Below the pieces are notes generated by a model that searched no databases, was not told the DNA's origin, and saw nothing but the letters and a program-made list of their open reading frames with translations. The position numbers were made by a program, and so were the translations under genes. 64,000 bases of DNA from Paracamarosporium sp. OC-R06-R3 (Eukaryota > Ascomycota > Dothideomycetes > Pleosporales > Didymosphaeriaceae): contig JACVRA010000171.1 of NCBI GenBank assembly GCA_019828545.1, forward strand, positions 681,798 to 745,797, read 5' to 3'. Below, piece after piece: positions 33,096 through 43,540 of the stretch. The first letter of the stretch is position 1, and each line of letters opens with the position of its first letter.

Positions 33096-34778
33096 TCAAT
33101 GCACGTATCTAAACCGAACAATAGCTTCGCCACCATGACCGGTCTTACTTCCCTTGATACCACCTCCAACTCTACCCTCTTCCAGCTCTTCCCTCTCCAT
33201 CTTTGCGTTCTGCCTCTTCAAGTAATACTTGATAAAGATGGCCGTTCCTGAGCAGATGAGGCATGCCGCACTCATCATGCCGCCGCCACCATAATAGCGG
33301 GGCTTCTGGGAGTCAGGGAAAGCATAACTAGTATAGAAGTGCGCCACTCCAGCAGCCATCAAGTTAATGATGGCAAGCGCTGCGGCGCGCTTAGATGCTG
33401 GACGAGGCAGAGATGCTGAAAGCCACGAGACGCAGAGATTGTAAGGTGCGTAGGTACCAGAGGTCATAAGGAACATTGAGAAATAACGTCCACCTAAGGA
33501 GGGAACAAACATAGCCTGTTTCGGATTAGAAATACTGGATGCACAGCTATACAAGGTGACACTCACCAATAGGTTACCGAGCAATCCGAAGATCATAGGG
33601 ATAGCAATGTGCCAACCACGTTCCTTCTTGTGTGCCGCGTGAAACGAGACGCACAGAGACACGATGAAGGCGAATATGTACGGTGGTGCAGTAAGGAGCA
33701 ATGTGACAGTTGTATCGTAGCCGAGTGTACCAACGATAGACGGGAAGAAGTTGTTGAAGGACTGTGCAGTGATCAACATCATCTGCAGCACGATAAACAT
33801 GTACAGCTTCGGGTCGAGCAGTGCCTGCTTAAGACCCCACCAAATGGACTCCGGATCCTCGTCGCGGATACCAGCGTTTTCTTTCCGGATTCGGTATTCG
33901 GCGAGCAATTGGTGTTCACGTTTGAGGATTGGGTTGGATTTTTGGAGAGGAAAATCTGGAAGGATGGGAACGCAGAGGAGCGCGATAACTACGGTAATAC
34001 TGCCTTCGATAATGAAGAGCCATTCCTGGAAGCCGTTAGTATGATCATGTGCAAAAGACAAGCCACAGATGATGAAGGCCACTCACCCAAGCAGGTCGTC
34101 CGGCTTTCCCTTCCATACGTGACACAATTCCAGCAGCGATCAGTCCGCCAAATGCGCTCGCGAGCATGTTGCTCCCATACAGTATAGCTATCCTTGGTGG
34201 AAGCTCTGCGCGGCTATACCAACAGCTCATCAGATAAAAAACACCCGGTAGAAATGGTGCCTCAACCAGACCGAGGATGAATCTCGAGGCGAAGAGGCCT
34301 CCGTAATTCCTGGTGAAAGCTTGGCACATGGAGACCACACCCCAGGCTGAGGTGATGCAGCAGATGTACCAGGAAGGACGAACTTTGGTGATAATCATAT
34401 TGGAAGGAACTTGAGTGATAACATCTGCAAACAGTGAGCGACTACCCAGATATTCCATTCGATTGTCTTACAGCCAACATAGAAAATCATTAAACAGGTG
34501 TTGTATTGAGAGTTACTGATTCCCAAAGTTTTCGTCAATCCAGCAATCTTCGCGTTGGCGATGTTGTTGCGGTCCAGGATGTTGAGCAAGAACAGAAGCG
34601 CTACCACAGGCATCAGAGTGCAGTCCAGCCTTCGCACTAGACTGCGCTCGAGCTTGATCCGCTCATCTTCGTCAAGGTGTTGCAGCTCTTCGGGAAGGGG
34701 CAGATCATCTAATTGCGCAACAATCTTCTCTGTGGTCTCTAGCGAGGGTTTCGATTTGTTGGCGATGACGTCCTCCAT
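33096..34778 (-). CDS. MFS permease, anion:cation symporter (allantoate/nicotinate type)
   Basis: Plasma-membrane uptake carrier for organic anions, 507 aa in four exons: 34472-34778, 34087-34424, 33567-34025 and 33096-33515. The start of TM1 is LVRRLDCTLMPVVALLFLLNILDRNNIANAKIAG, given here as two overlapping parts LVRRLDCTLMPVV and LNILDRNNIANAK, a hallmark of the Dal5/Tna1 family. Next come YVITQVPSNMIITKVRP (joined across intron 1), SRFILGLVEAPFLPGVFYL and SWLSASLPRPASKRAAALAI. The hydrophilic tail is rich in Glu, Gly and Lys. Intron 3 is 51 nt, in frame and stop-free, but it falls between TM segments where the family has no insert and shows GTGAGT...AACAG, so it is a true intron. In the catabolic group it would bring in an acid substrate; the substrate itself is unknown. 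Confidence 0.9.
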
Positions 34779-35326
34779 GTTGCCGTCGTGTGACAGCCTG
34801 CTTTGAAAACGATAGTAAACGGACGACTGGACGAACGAAGATGTTCTTCGATAAGCTGCTGGAGATAGTGACAAGTCGATCATAGAGACTTATAAGACGT
34901 CCAGTCCGCCTGGGTCTACACGACTCATGTCCGTGCAAGAGTGGGCCGATCCTTCCCCATTCCCCAGAAAAACTTGGTGCGGAGGCGTGCGGTGAGAACT
35001 GCGAGAGCTACGAGAGCTTGTGGGGACACTAATTGGGTCAGGCGACGACCTTGTTAAACACGGAAAAAGGCAGACATGAATGCGCTTGACTCAATTCGGC
35101 CACCTGCTGTATTGGCCGTCCAAGGTCCCTCAGGCGGTGTAGGTGTACATTTCCACTCGTGGACACGACCGGCACCTTGAGCTTGGGATTTATGAGAGCT
35201 AAATTTGAATTTGTATTGCAGTGAATTATATCTTCTTGTGGCTAATGCACTCTATATATTGGAGGACCTTTGAGTATTTGCTCCACAGCCGTAGACAATT
35301 CGTTCCAATATGTATAATGATTCAAA
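34779..35326. promoter_or_regulatory. Promoter of the anion permease and 3' flank of the 2-hydroxyacid dehydrogenase
   Basis: About 550 bases. TTATAAG near 34890-34896 lies about 115 bases upstream of the permease ATG. TGCGGAGG (34978-34985) and TGCGGTGA (34988-34995) occur ten bases apart on the plus strand. The T-rich end near 35200-35326 is 3' flank. Confidence 0.4.
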
Positions 35327-36535
35327 TCACTTTTTCTGTGCTGCAAGGAGTGCGCTCTTGTTCACAGGTGTCGAAGGCTCATCACCCGTGAATTGACCGT
35401 CAGGGCCAATGACTTTTAGAATATTCTTCATCGCCCCGAGTTCAAAGTTGATGCGTGTGTTGAGCGCACCTCCAGCAATATGAGTTGTAAGCGTGACTTG
35501 AGGCATAGCCGCAAGTTTTTCAGAGACTTGTGGTTCGTTATAGTGGACATCGAGCCCTGCCGCGCTGATGTGGCCGCTCTGCAATGCTGATACAAGGGCA
35601 TCCTCGTTAAGGACCTGCCCCCTTGCAGTATTGATAATGCGGGCGCCTTTCTTCATCGTAGATAGCTGTTTCTCGCCTATAAGATCTTGAGTCTGAACAA
35701 CCAATACAAGTCAGTAAAAGCGCGTGAATCAAATCAGAAACATAAGCCCAAGAGGCATAAGGTATGAGTGCAAAATACTTACATGCTTGTTCAGTGGTGT
35801 ATGTAACGAGACACAATCGGCAATGGCGAGCAGATCGTCCAGGCTCTCGTGAAAGGTCGCCCCCAGCTCGCTTTCAACTTCTGGACTCGCCCGCACAACG
35901 TCAAAGTAGTGGATCTTCATTCCCAGAGCTGTACTTGCTTTGTACGCAAGCTTCTTGCTAATGTTCCCGAGTCCTATAATACCCAGGATATGGTCTCTTG
36001 GGTTCGCACTTATCGTCGCAATCAACTTGTGTGTCTTTTCGAACTCATCAACGTCGCAGGTTCTTGCTGCTAGTTGCGCACGTGTGAAGTTCCTGAACAC
36101 CGACAAAATCATAAACAGGCCAGTATCAGAAACGGCTTCGTCAGATGCGCCCGCGCCATTGGCATACCAGATGCCATGCTCTGCAAGCAAGTCTACATCT
36201 GCCCAATTGAAGCCTGCGCCTGCTGAAGCGAAGATACGACATGAGGACGGAAGAAGCGGAATTAACTCCGAGTCCCATTGGCCCATTTCACCACCTGTCT
36301 GGAAGTGTGGACGGAAAATGGCTACAAAATCGCCATACCTGTAGCTTGGTGAGCTTGTTTGAATGCCTATGACGGTTATTTCGACATACTTTCTGCTCTT
36401 CAGCGCCTCGATGAACGACTTGCGATCCAGATCCTCATTGCGCACCACATCGAATCGCTTCAAGAACTCTGTCTCGTAAAAGTCATGGTTGTATTTTATA
36501 GGCTCGCCAATATGGAGGACGGTCGGCTTCGACAT
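35327..36535 (-). CDS. D-isomer-specific 2-hydroxyacid dehydrogenase
   Basis: NAD(P)H-dependent reductase of 2-oxo acids (glyoxylate/hydroxypyruvate/mandelate type), cytosolic, 355 aa in three exons: 36390-36535, 35783-36338 and 35327-35692. The Rossmann motif is GIIGLGNISKKLA. Catalytic Arg is in NTARGQVLNEDAL, Glu in LDVHYNEP and His in TTHIAGGALNTR. In most relatives the last motif reads PHxxG; here Thr replaces Pro. The first intron is 51 nt, in frame and stop-free. Removing it restores ALKSRKYGDFVAIFRP, the usual family sequence. The second intron is 90 nt. It sits between the anion permease and the BNR-fold gene and would fit reduction or oxidation of an acid-sugar intermediate. Substrate unknown. 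Confidence 0.92.
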
Positions 36536-37053
36536 TTTTGTGATGAAATATTCAAGCAAAAGCACGATCAAGCATACTTAAGGCTGAGGCTTTGCGCGCT
36601 ACCCGGGCATCTCGGTGGGTTCCGCAACACTGCCCAAGTAGCGGCAAGAACGCCGAAACATCTTCGCAGGAGCACCCCGCCTGTTCCCGAATGACCACAG
36701 AGCCAATCAGATATAGAACGAGTCATTTGTGGAGATACCTATTGCGAAAACATATGAATCCGAGTCGTTCCATTGAAACGGAATTCGGTGCACCCGCCTG
36801 CTTTTCAGATGTCTGGAGAGCCTGCATCTGACTCATGTGATTACTAATCAGCAAATTTCAAGCGATAGTGAACTATCATGATCAAGCAGCTTCCCGCCTT
36901 CGTGTATAGGAACGATCGTCGCAATATAGGCGTTCACTACTCAAAGCAAATGCCTGCCACGCTAAAATCTGGGTATGGTTGTGGTGCCCCCCAAGAAGCT
37001 CAGAACAGGTCACAACACACGCTTATTAAAGATACTTTTGTAACTACATTGAG
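36536..37053. promoter_or_regulatory. Promoter of the 2-hydroxyacid dehydrogenase and 3' flank of the BNR gene
   Basis: About 520 bases. TTGCGGAA is present on the minus strand (36620-36627), 85 bases upstream of the dehydrogenase start. No reading frame is supported. The right part is BNR-gene 3' flank. Confidence 0.4.
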
Positions 37054-38296
37054 CTATTGATCTAGCCATTCAAGCTCAAATCTGCAAAACTTGATCCGCT
37101 GCCTCCAGAATGTGAAGGCAACATTCACAACATCTTTGGCTTCATCCCTATCAACCCATACGCTGGGATACGACAGCTCTCTGTTCTCTCTCGTGCGGCT
37201 GTTATTCGTCATGCAGAAGCCATCGCCTTCTTGTAGCAGCTTTGAATTCCAGCTTCTGCCACCATCACTGCTCATACCAACAGTCAATTGCTTTCGTGGA
37301 ACACCCCATATGGCCTCTCGCGTCTGCTTGGGCTGATTTTGGCGCTTGTCGTCTTCTGGTGTGATGTCATCATACAATCCTTCGCGCTTGGCTTGGCCTT
37401 GCTGGAAGTTGGAATCATTGTACACAACAATCCATCGGCCATCCGAGAGCACATCGAAACATATGCCAGAATTGGGATTTGGAAGTGCTGTAGGCTTGCA
37501 TTCACTCCAGTTTATGCAGTCTTTAGATGTCGAAATGTAGACGTTGTCAGCCCATCTGGATCGGAACAAAGCGGCATAGCCATCCTTGACCGCTCGGATG
37601 TTCATATGGACGCAGCCGGTGCTGTTCGGAACTTCCTTCTCATGCCACGTCTTTCCAGAATCTTGGGTATACTTAATGACCGAGATATCGTCGTTGCCGA
37701 TCCATCGATATCCGGGAGGAGTGCGACAGTACCATGCTGGAAGAACCCAAGTCCCGTCTTTGAGCACGACAATTGGCTGGCGAATGAAGAGCCCTTCCTC
37801 CTCGAAGAGATTCTGTGTTTGAGACCAGGTCTGGCCTTCGTCTGTTGAGGTGCGGTAGCGGACTACCGCCTTGTCTTGGTTGCCCGCAGGCTGCGCCGTG
37901 AACAGAACCCAAAGTTCCTTTGTGTTTGGGTTCAAGAACAGCACTGGATTCTGCTCGCTCCTATTAACATCGGATGAAATTGTCTGTGGGTCCGTCCAGG
38001 TTCTCGCGCCTTTACGAAGGCGTGAAAAATGTATCTGCCAGCGCGGTCGCAAGTCAGCCCAAACACATACAATATCCTAAATACCTTCACAAATGAGCTT
38101 TGAGAGGTGCTAGAGTACTCACACAAATATCAGAAAGCCCTTCCTGCGAGCCACCGAACCATGCACATAGAAGATCACCACTTGGCAATCGAAGCAGATT
38201 TGACGCATGCACCTGCGGGGTCGAAGCAGGAATATAATTGGAGTACAGATTAGATGACTGGGACGAAGGAACGAGTTCTGCGTTGAATTCAGCCAT
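37054..38296 (-). CDS. Intracellular BNR-repeat (sialidase-fold) protein
   Basis: 384 aa in two exons, 38123-38296 and 37054-38034 (intron 88 nt, branch GCTGAC). The six-bladed sialidase fold is indicated by Asp-box repeats S/T-x-D-x-G-x-T/S-W: STDEGQTW, TQDSGKTW and SSDGGRSW. Conserved stretches are HASNLLRLPSGDLLCAWFGG at the start, RSEQNPVLF, GLFIRQPIVVLKDGTWVLP and ELSYPSVWVDRDEA. It resembles the BNR_2 group often labelled exo-alpha-sialidase, but members act on diverse sugars. No signal peptide is present at MAEFNAEL, nor at the possible upstream start MLPTRF, so it should act inside the cell on an imported oligomer or glycoside. It diverges from a sugar porter with 458 bases between them, which supports uptake followed by intracellular cleavage. 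Confidence 0.82.
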
Positions 38297-38754
38297 ATTG
38301 AAACGAGTTGGCAACATTTCTGCTGCCGTTGACGGCGAACTGGCACTGCTATGTAAACACGCCTCGAGACGGTGCATATACCACTAAGCAGGCACGTGCC
38401 GCCGCCTTTCCTTCCTTGCCCTCTCGCACAACGCGCTGGCGTGCCGGCGCACAGCGCCGATCGTTCGCACTTCTTCCCGCAACCCCAGAAGAAGGCCAAA
38501 GTGCGGGGAAGTTCACGCTCAACAGGCCAGGCACAACTTTTCCGGGGAAAGTCTGGAGTAGGCCCCATTAATGATTGGCCTTCCATATGCACATGATATT
38601 GGGTGCTTCTCTAGACCTGTTTACCTCGAAAGCAGTATATGAAGGAGCCCCTATTCCTGCACTTACACGGACTCCAGAATACCACACACCCAGACTTCAT
38701 CTTCGCTAATACTCCTCGCCCTTCTTATCAAGACTTCTTTCTTCATCTATCACC
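38297..38754. promoter_or_regulatory. Divergent promoter, BNR-fold gene / sugar porter
   Basis: 458 bases. Contains TTGCGGGAA on the minus strand (38474-38482), TGCGGGGAA on the plus strand (38502-38510) and CTTTTCCGGGGAAAG near 38538-38552, itself an imperfect palindrome. Two related sites within 40 bases in a shared promoter suggest common control by a zinc-cluster regulator; none is encoded within this gene group. Confidence 0.45.
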
Positions 38755-40498
38755 ATGGGTGGTGGTACCTCTTTGTGGGCATCGCCAGAGTGGAAGAAGG
38801 ACCCCAAGTCCATCTACAATCGACGCCTGGCCTATCTGGCTGTGACTATTGCATTTGCGGGTTGCGCATATGGATTCGATCAGGGAAACATTGGAGGCAC
38901 ACTCACACTACCGACGTTCAAACATGCCTTTGGGCTCGACAAGCTGAGCGAAGATGCCGCTGATGAGCGAGCTGGTAACATTGCTGCTTTGAGTAAGTCA
39001 TCTGCTTTGCATGCGAAAGAATTTTACACTGATTGTGGACGCAGTGGCTGCTGGAGGGTCCGCGGGTGCCCTCATCTCTGCCCCATGCGCCGACTTCCTG
39101 GGTCGTAAATACTCTATGATGGTCTACGGCAGCATCTACCTGCTAGGCTGCGCCTTCCAGGAAGTCCCCCATCTGCAACTTTTCTATGCTGGTCGCTTTC
39201 TTGCTGGTGTTGCCATCGGGTCTATGTCGGCTGGTGCCCCTCAATTCCTGGCGGAGAACTCGCCGAAATCGATCCGTGGCTCTATGACCTGTCTATACAA
39301 TCTCATGATTATCACTGCGTTATCGCTCGCTTTCTGGATCAACTACGGAGTTTCCAAATGGAAGAATGTCAGAGTCACGGACTACACGCAGTGGCAGCTG
39401 TCACTTGGGATTCAGCTCATACCTGGGTTCTTCATGGTCTCCATGCTTTGGTGGGTCCTTGAAACACCACGAGCACTCATCTCGAAAGGAAAACGAGAAG
39501 AGGGGTTCAAGAACCTCATGAAACTGCGCAAGCTGCCCGAAGACCACCCATATCTGCAACAAGAATACATGGAAGTGTGTGCGCAAGTTGACCAAGAGCA
39601 AGAACTCGCTGCTGGCCGCAACTATATGTTGGTTATCAAGGACATCGCTTTCATCCCATCGAATCGTCGCCGTTTCTTCTTGGCCATCATGCTTTTCCTG
39701 TTTCATAAATTTACTGGAACCGACAGTCTCAACTACTTTGCGCCAGAAATCTTTACTATGATTGGCGTAAAGGGTGGCTCCCAGGCTCTTCTGACAACCG
39801 GTGTCTACGGCCTTGTCAAACTGGTCACGACCGTGGTCTATGTTGCTTTCATCGTCGACCGCGTCGGACGTCGCCTTCCGCTCATAATTGGTGCATGTAT
39901 GCAGGCTACCGCTATGCTCTACATTGCACTGTATGTTCGCTTCGCCAATCCTGACCAAGGAGGCGGTACCGAAGCGGGTGGTATCATTGGTATCGTATGG
40001 ATTTATATCTATGCTTTTGGATGGTAGGTCTTCCCGAACACAAAGTGGATGTATATCAGCTGACTCAACACCTCTGCGACTAGGTCTTTTGGACATAGTG
40101 TAGCCTGCTACGTAGTTGCCGCCGAGATTTTCCCGTCGCGTATTCGCTCATTTTGTATGAGTTGGTGTTTCTTCGTGAATTGGATCGTGGACTTCGGAAT
40201 CACTAAAGCGACGCCATCAATGATGACGCATCTCGGCTGGGGCACGTTCTTGCTGTATGCGGTTCTGACGTACATCGGTGCAATCTTCGTCTTCTTCTGT
40301 ATGCCGGAGATGAAAGGGAGATCGATCGAGTCTATGGATGATTTGTTTTCGCACTCAATCTGGACGATGTACAAGCGCGCATACCCGACGGAGGAAGAGA
40401 AAGTCCGTCACGACGTTGCTGAGATTTTCCAAGACGATGCCAAAGTTGCTGAGCTTGGAGAGAAGCGCGACGGAGAAGTGCATATCGAGAGGGTGTGA
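38755..40498 (+). CDS. MFS sugar porter
   Basis: Plasma-membrane sugar carrier of 543 aa in three exons: 38755-38992, 39045-40023 and 40084-40498 (introns 52 and 60 nt). Family marks: GYGFDQGN-like CAYGFDQGNIGGTL in TM1, DFLGRKYSM after TM2, GRFLAGVAIGSMSAGAPQFLAE, LETPRALISKGK after TM6, IVDRVGRRLPL, and AAEIFPSRIRS with PEMKGRSIESMDDLF after TM12. The ends are long and charged as usual for fungal sugar porters. It shares a promoter with the BNR-fold protein. Compared with the porter at 1245 it is clearly a different subfamily. Substrate unknown, perhaps an acidic sugar or glycoside given the neighbours. Confidence 0.93.
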
Positions 40499-40849
40499 AT
40501 TGGAAAGGAAGCCTAGAACCTCTGTTGCCTTACTACGAATCATGATCTTCTAAATACATAATATGATGTGCCTAAAACTGCGAAATTGTATGTGAAATCA
40601 TATTTGGGGTACTATAGTCCTCTTACCGAAACGAATGTCGTATCCGCTCAGTCTCAAGCCAATCCAAAATGTGTTCTTTCCGACCCACAAAACTTGCGCG
40701 CAAGCTTTCGGCGTTCTCGCCGGGGCGCTGCGGAATCACGTTCAACTGATTTTGGTATAGGCCTTCAATGTATATAACTGGTTCAATGCTGGTCAATTGT
40801 AGAACACCCTTGTTTCATACAGTGGCATAATCATCACTGAATCATTAGG
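40499..40849. promoter_or_regulatory. Promoter of the AKR gene at 40850
   Basis: About 350 bases with TGCGGAA at 40729-40735, 115 bases before the ATG. The first part is sugar porter 3' flank. Confidence 0.4.
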
Positions 40850-41942
40850 ATGTCATATCATCAAAAGACATTCCGGCTCAACACCGGCTCAGAAGTCCCT
40901 GCCGTGGTAAGCTCCACGAACAACGATTCAATTTTGTACAAATTGCTAAAGAGAATGGAAGGGTTTTGGCACATGGCAGGCTGCTCCAGGCGACGCCGGT
41001 CGCGCCGTACAAACAGCCATCAAATCAGGCTATCGCCATCTCGTAAGTTCGAAACCACTCCCTTACCTCAATTCAAAACAAGCTAACTATACTCAGGACT
41101 GTGCTCCTTTGTGTACGCTCAAGAAAGACCACTAGTTACCTTCATCTTGTACTCACGCCTCACCAGATTGGAACGAGCCTGAAATTGGAGAGGCACTAAG
41201 CTCTGTCCTTCAATCTACCGGCATTCCACGTTCGGACATTTTCATCACTACAAAACTCTGGTCCTCATCACATCATGATCCTGAAGCCGCCCTCCGCAAA
41301 TCGCTAAAAGATCTCCAACTCGACTATGTCGACCTTTACCTCATGCACTGGCCTGTCTCGCTCCCTTCCAACTCCCTTTCCGCACCTAATTTTGGAAAAG
41401 AAGACCGCAAAGCGCACGCACAGGACTGGGACTTCACCAAAACCTGGGCACTGATGGAGAAGCTGCTCGACACGGGACTAACAAAGGCAATCGGTGTTGC
41501 CAACTTCTCGACCGTGAACCTGGAGAAGCTGTTGAAGACAGCGAAGGTGGTACCTGCGGTGAACCAGACAGAACTTCACCCGCTGCTGCCACAAAAGAAG
41601 CTGAATGAATTTTGTGAGGGGCACGGAATTCATCAGACCGCTTTCGGACCGCTGGGGGGTAAAGGGTCGACGCTGCATTCGCATTCGGCGGTGGTAGGAA
41701 TTGCGGAGAGTAGGGGGGTGACAACGGGGCAGGTGTTGCTTTCGTGGGGTGTCGCAAGGGGATGGAGTGTCATCCCGAAGAGTGTTACAGAGGAGCGAAT
41801 CAGAAAGAATCTAGAGATCTTTGAGTTGAGCGGTGATGAGGTAGGGAGGTTAGATGCGTTGGCAGAAACAGAGGGGAGGAGGTTCAATAGGCCGGATTGG
41901 GGGACTGTGGTATTCCATGACGACGATGAGAGCGTTGCATAA
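40850..41942 (+). CDS. Aldo-keto reductase (glycerol/aldose reductase type)
   Basis: NADPH-dependent aldehyde reductase, cytosolic, 309 aa in four exons: 40850-40906, 40962-41042, 41097-41112 and 41167-41942. Exon 3 is only 16 nt. The codon of the catalytic Tyr is assembled across intron 3, giving HLDCAPLYWNEPEIGEAL with Asp and Tyr of the tetrad. Lys is in FITTKLW and His in LYLMHWP. C-terminal NADPH-binding segments are VIPKSVTEERIRKNLEIF and NRPDWGTV. Intron lengths are 55, 54 and 54 nt. It lies between the sugar porter and the DenD-like gene. AKRs of this type act in galacturonate, pentose and glycerol pathways of fungi, so reduction of a short-chain aldehyde or keto sugar is plausible. 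Confidence 0.92.
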
Positions 41943-42167
41943 GTAGAAAATTTGCAGTATCGATGGGAGGAACGACAACATGCTCGCTTTCACTCGCACA
42001 TTACATGTTAGGTGACATCTTCAATTACACGCAAAGTTGTGTACTAAAGTCTGCTATGAAACCTAAATTCTCCTCTCCTAAGATCGTACAGAAAACGTAA
42101 ATTATAAACACGATACTGTAATAAGAACAGTATGAAGAATAAGGTGACAATTTCGGACAAAAAGAAT

Positions 42168-43148
42168 CTATGACTTGAGACTAGCCGTAAAATTCTGAAC
42201 TTCTTCTTTCAGACTGATGTCACCTTCCAAATCTAATCCCTTTGCCAGCGAAATATCGAATTTCGCCGGCCAGCTTGCAACAATTGCCTCCACTTTCGGA
42301 TCATGCTTCTCCTCTATCAGTTTCAAGGCCTTCTCGCCCCCAACCTCGCCCAAAGCCTCTAATATCTGGCCTACCGTAACTGTTTGTCCCGGTAGGTTAA
42401 TTACGCGACCTCTGTTCTTCACGAATCTGTCTTTGGGAACATCCTTGATAGCGACCAAGTTCTTGACCACCGTCTTGGGCGAGCATACCCACATAGCGAG
42501 GTTTTTGCTAACAGGTAAACTGGATGGTAGGCCCTTAAGTGGTTCCCTGACTATTCCTGAGGCGAAGCTTGATGCCGCGGCTGAAGGCGCACCGGGCCGT
42601 ACGATGACAGTGGGTAACCTTACAACACGGCCATCGATGAGGCCACGGCGTGAGTAGTCGTTCACGAGCGTCTCGACAATCAGTTTCTCAGCGCCATATG
42701 ATGACTGAGGTATCGGGATTGTCTTCTCGTCATATTGCTGTTCAGGCGATTCTGGCGGACCGTAGACTGCTAGTGAAGATGGGAAGACGACAACAACGCC
42801 AGGCTGGTGCTTTCGCAGGTAATCCAATGTGAGACGGTGGGAGTCGATATTTACAGCGAGTCCGAGGTCGAGATTTGCTTCTGCGCCACCGGACATGATA
42901 CCGTGTAGGAGATAGCAAGCATTCCATTTTTGGCTAGATAATAACGAGTCCACTGCTGCTGAGGTGGTGAGATCTGCTTTGACGGATGTGGTGCGAGATG
43001 CGTTCGTACTTGGCGGTTCAAACACGTCCGCAAGTGTGAGATGGATGCTCGGATTGGAGGATAATAGAGCATCGGCAAGTTCCTGGCCGATGAAACCGCC
43101 TGCACCGGTGATGAGGATGTGTTCGCTGGATATCGGATGAGAGCCCAT
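42168..43148 (-). CDS. DenD-like NAD-dependent epimerase/dehydrogenase (D-erythronate dehydrogenase family)
   Basis: Extended short-chain dehydrogenase of 326 aa, no intron. The NAD-binding motif ITGAGGFIGQ lies at residues 13-22. The catalytic region has SSLAVYG and the YxxxK in SSYGAEKLIVE. Stretches seen in the bacterial DenD group are LHGIMSGGAEANLDLG and RPGAPSAAASSFASGIVREP. In bacteria DenD oxidises D-erythronate at C2 before phosphorylation by a DUF1537 kinase. Here a DUF1537 kinase lies 1.7 kb away, with one aldo-keto reductase between, which strongly supports the same kind of substrate. It shares a 392-base promoter with that reductase. The 3' end converges on the AKR at 40850 with 225 bases between them. 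Confidence 0.87.
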   Translation of the reverse strand: MGSHPISSEHILITGAGGFIGQELADALLSSNPSIHLTLADVFEPPSTNASRTTSVKADLTTSAAVDSLLSSQKWNACYLLHGIMSGGAEANLDLGLAVNIDSHRLTLDYLRKHQPGVVVVFPSSLAVYGPPESPEQQYDEKTIPIPQSSYGAEKLIVETLVNDYSRRGLIDGRVVRLPTVIVRPGAPSAAASSFASGIVREPLKGLPSSLPVSKNLAMWVCSPKTVVKNLVAIKDVPKDRFVKNRGRVINLPGQTVTVGQILEALGEVGGEKALKLIEEKHDPKVEAIVASWPAKFDISLAKGLDLEGDISLKEEVQNFTASLKS

Positions 43149-43540
43149 GTTGTGCGACAGTGTGAAATTTGGAATCGGGTGTTCAGCAAAGAATAATGTG
43201 AGCTAGATGTAGGATAATTGCCCTTTCCATTGACCAAAAATACTTGTACTTTCTATAGTCGCACTGTGGGCCTAGGGCTGCGCCTGCAAAGCAGAGATCT
43301 CGTTCGGTGTTGGGCCGGCGAGAAAGCCGCCAGCGCACTCGTCCGCCCCGCGTGCGGGAAAAGCACCCCAGGCATCATCTCCACCTGCGGCTTTTACACC
43401 GAATGATTTTAGCTCGTACGGGGTAACCCCGGAATCTTCTTGATGCAGGTAATGGAAAGTCTGGGGAGATCCATAACGGTGTCCATACCGCGATTGAGTC
43501 GCTCATCTACACTCAACCAACCTAAAATTATTCTACCAAT
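43149..43540. promoter_or_regulatory. Divergent promoter, DenD-like gene / aldo-keto reductase
   Basis: 392 bases. TGCGGGAA lies at 43353-43360. A perfect palindrome CGGGG-TAA-CCCCG at 43419-43431 contains CGG-N7-CCG, the form of site bound by Zn2Cys6 dimers. It is about 110 bases before the right-hand ATG and 270 before the left-hand one. Confidence 0.5.
43419..43431. promoter_or_regulatory. CGG-N7-CCG palindrome, candidate zinc-cluster site
   Basis: CGGGGTAACCCCG, a perfect inverted repeat with CGG half-sites facing outward-in and seven bases between. No binding protein is known. Confidence 0.4.
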
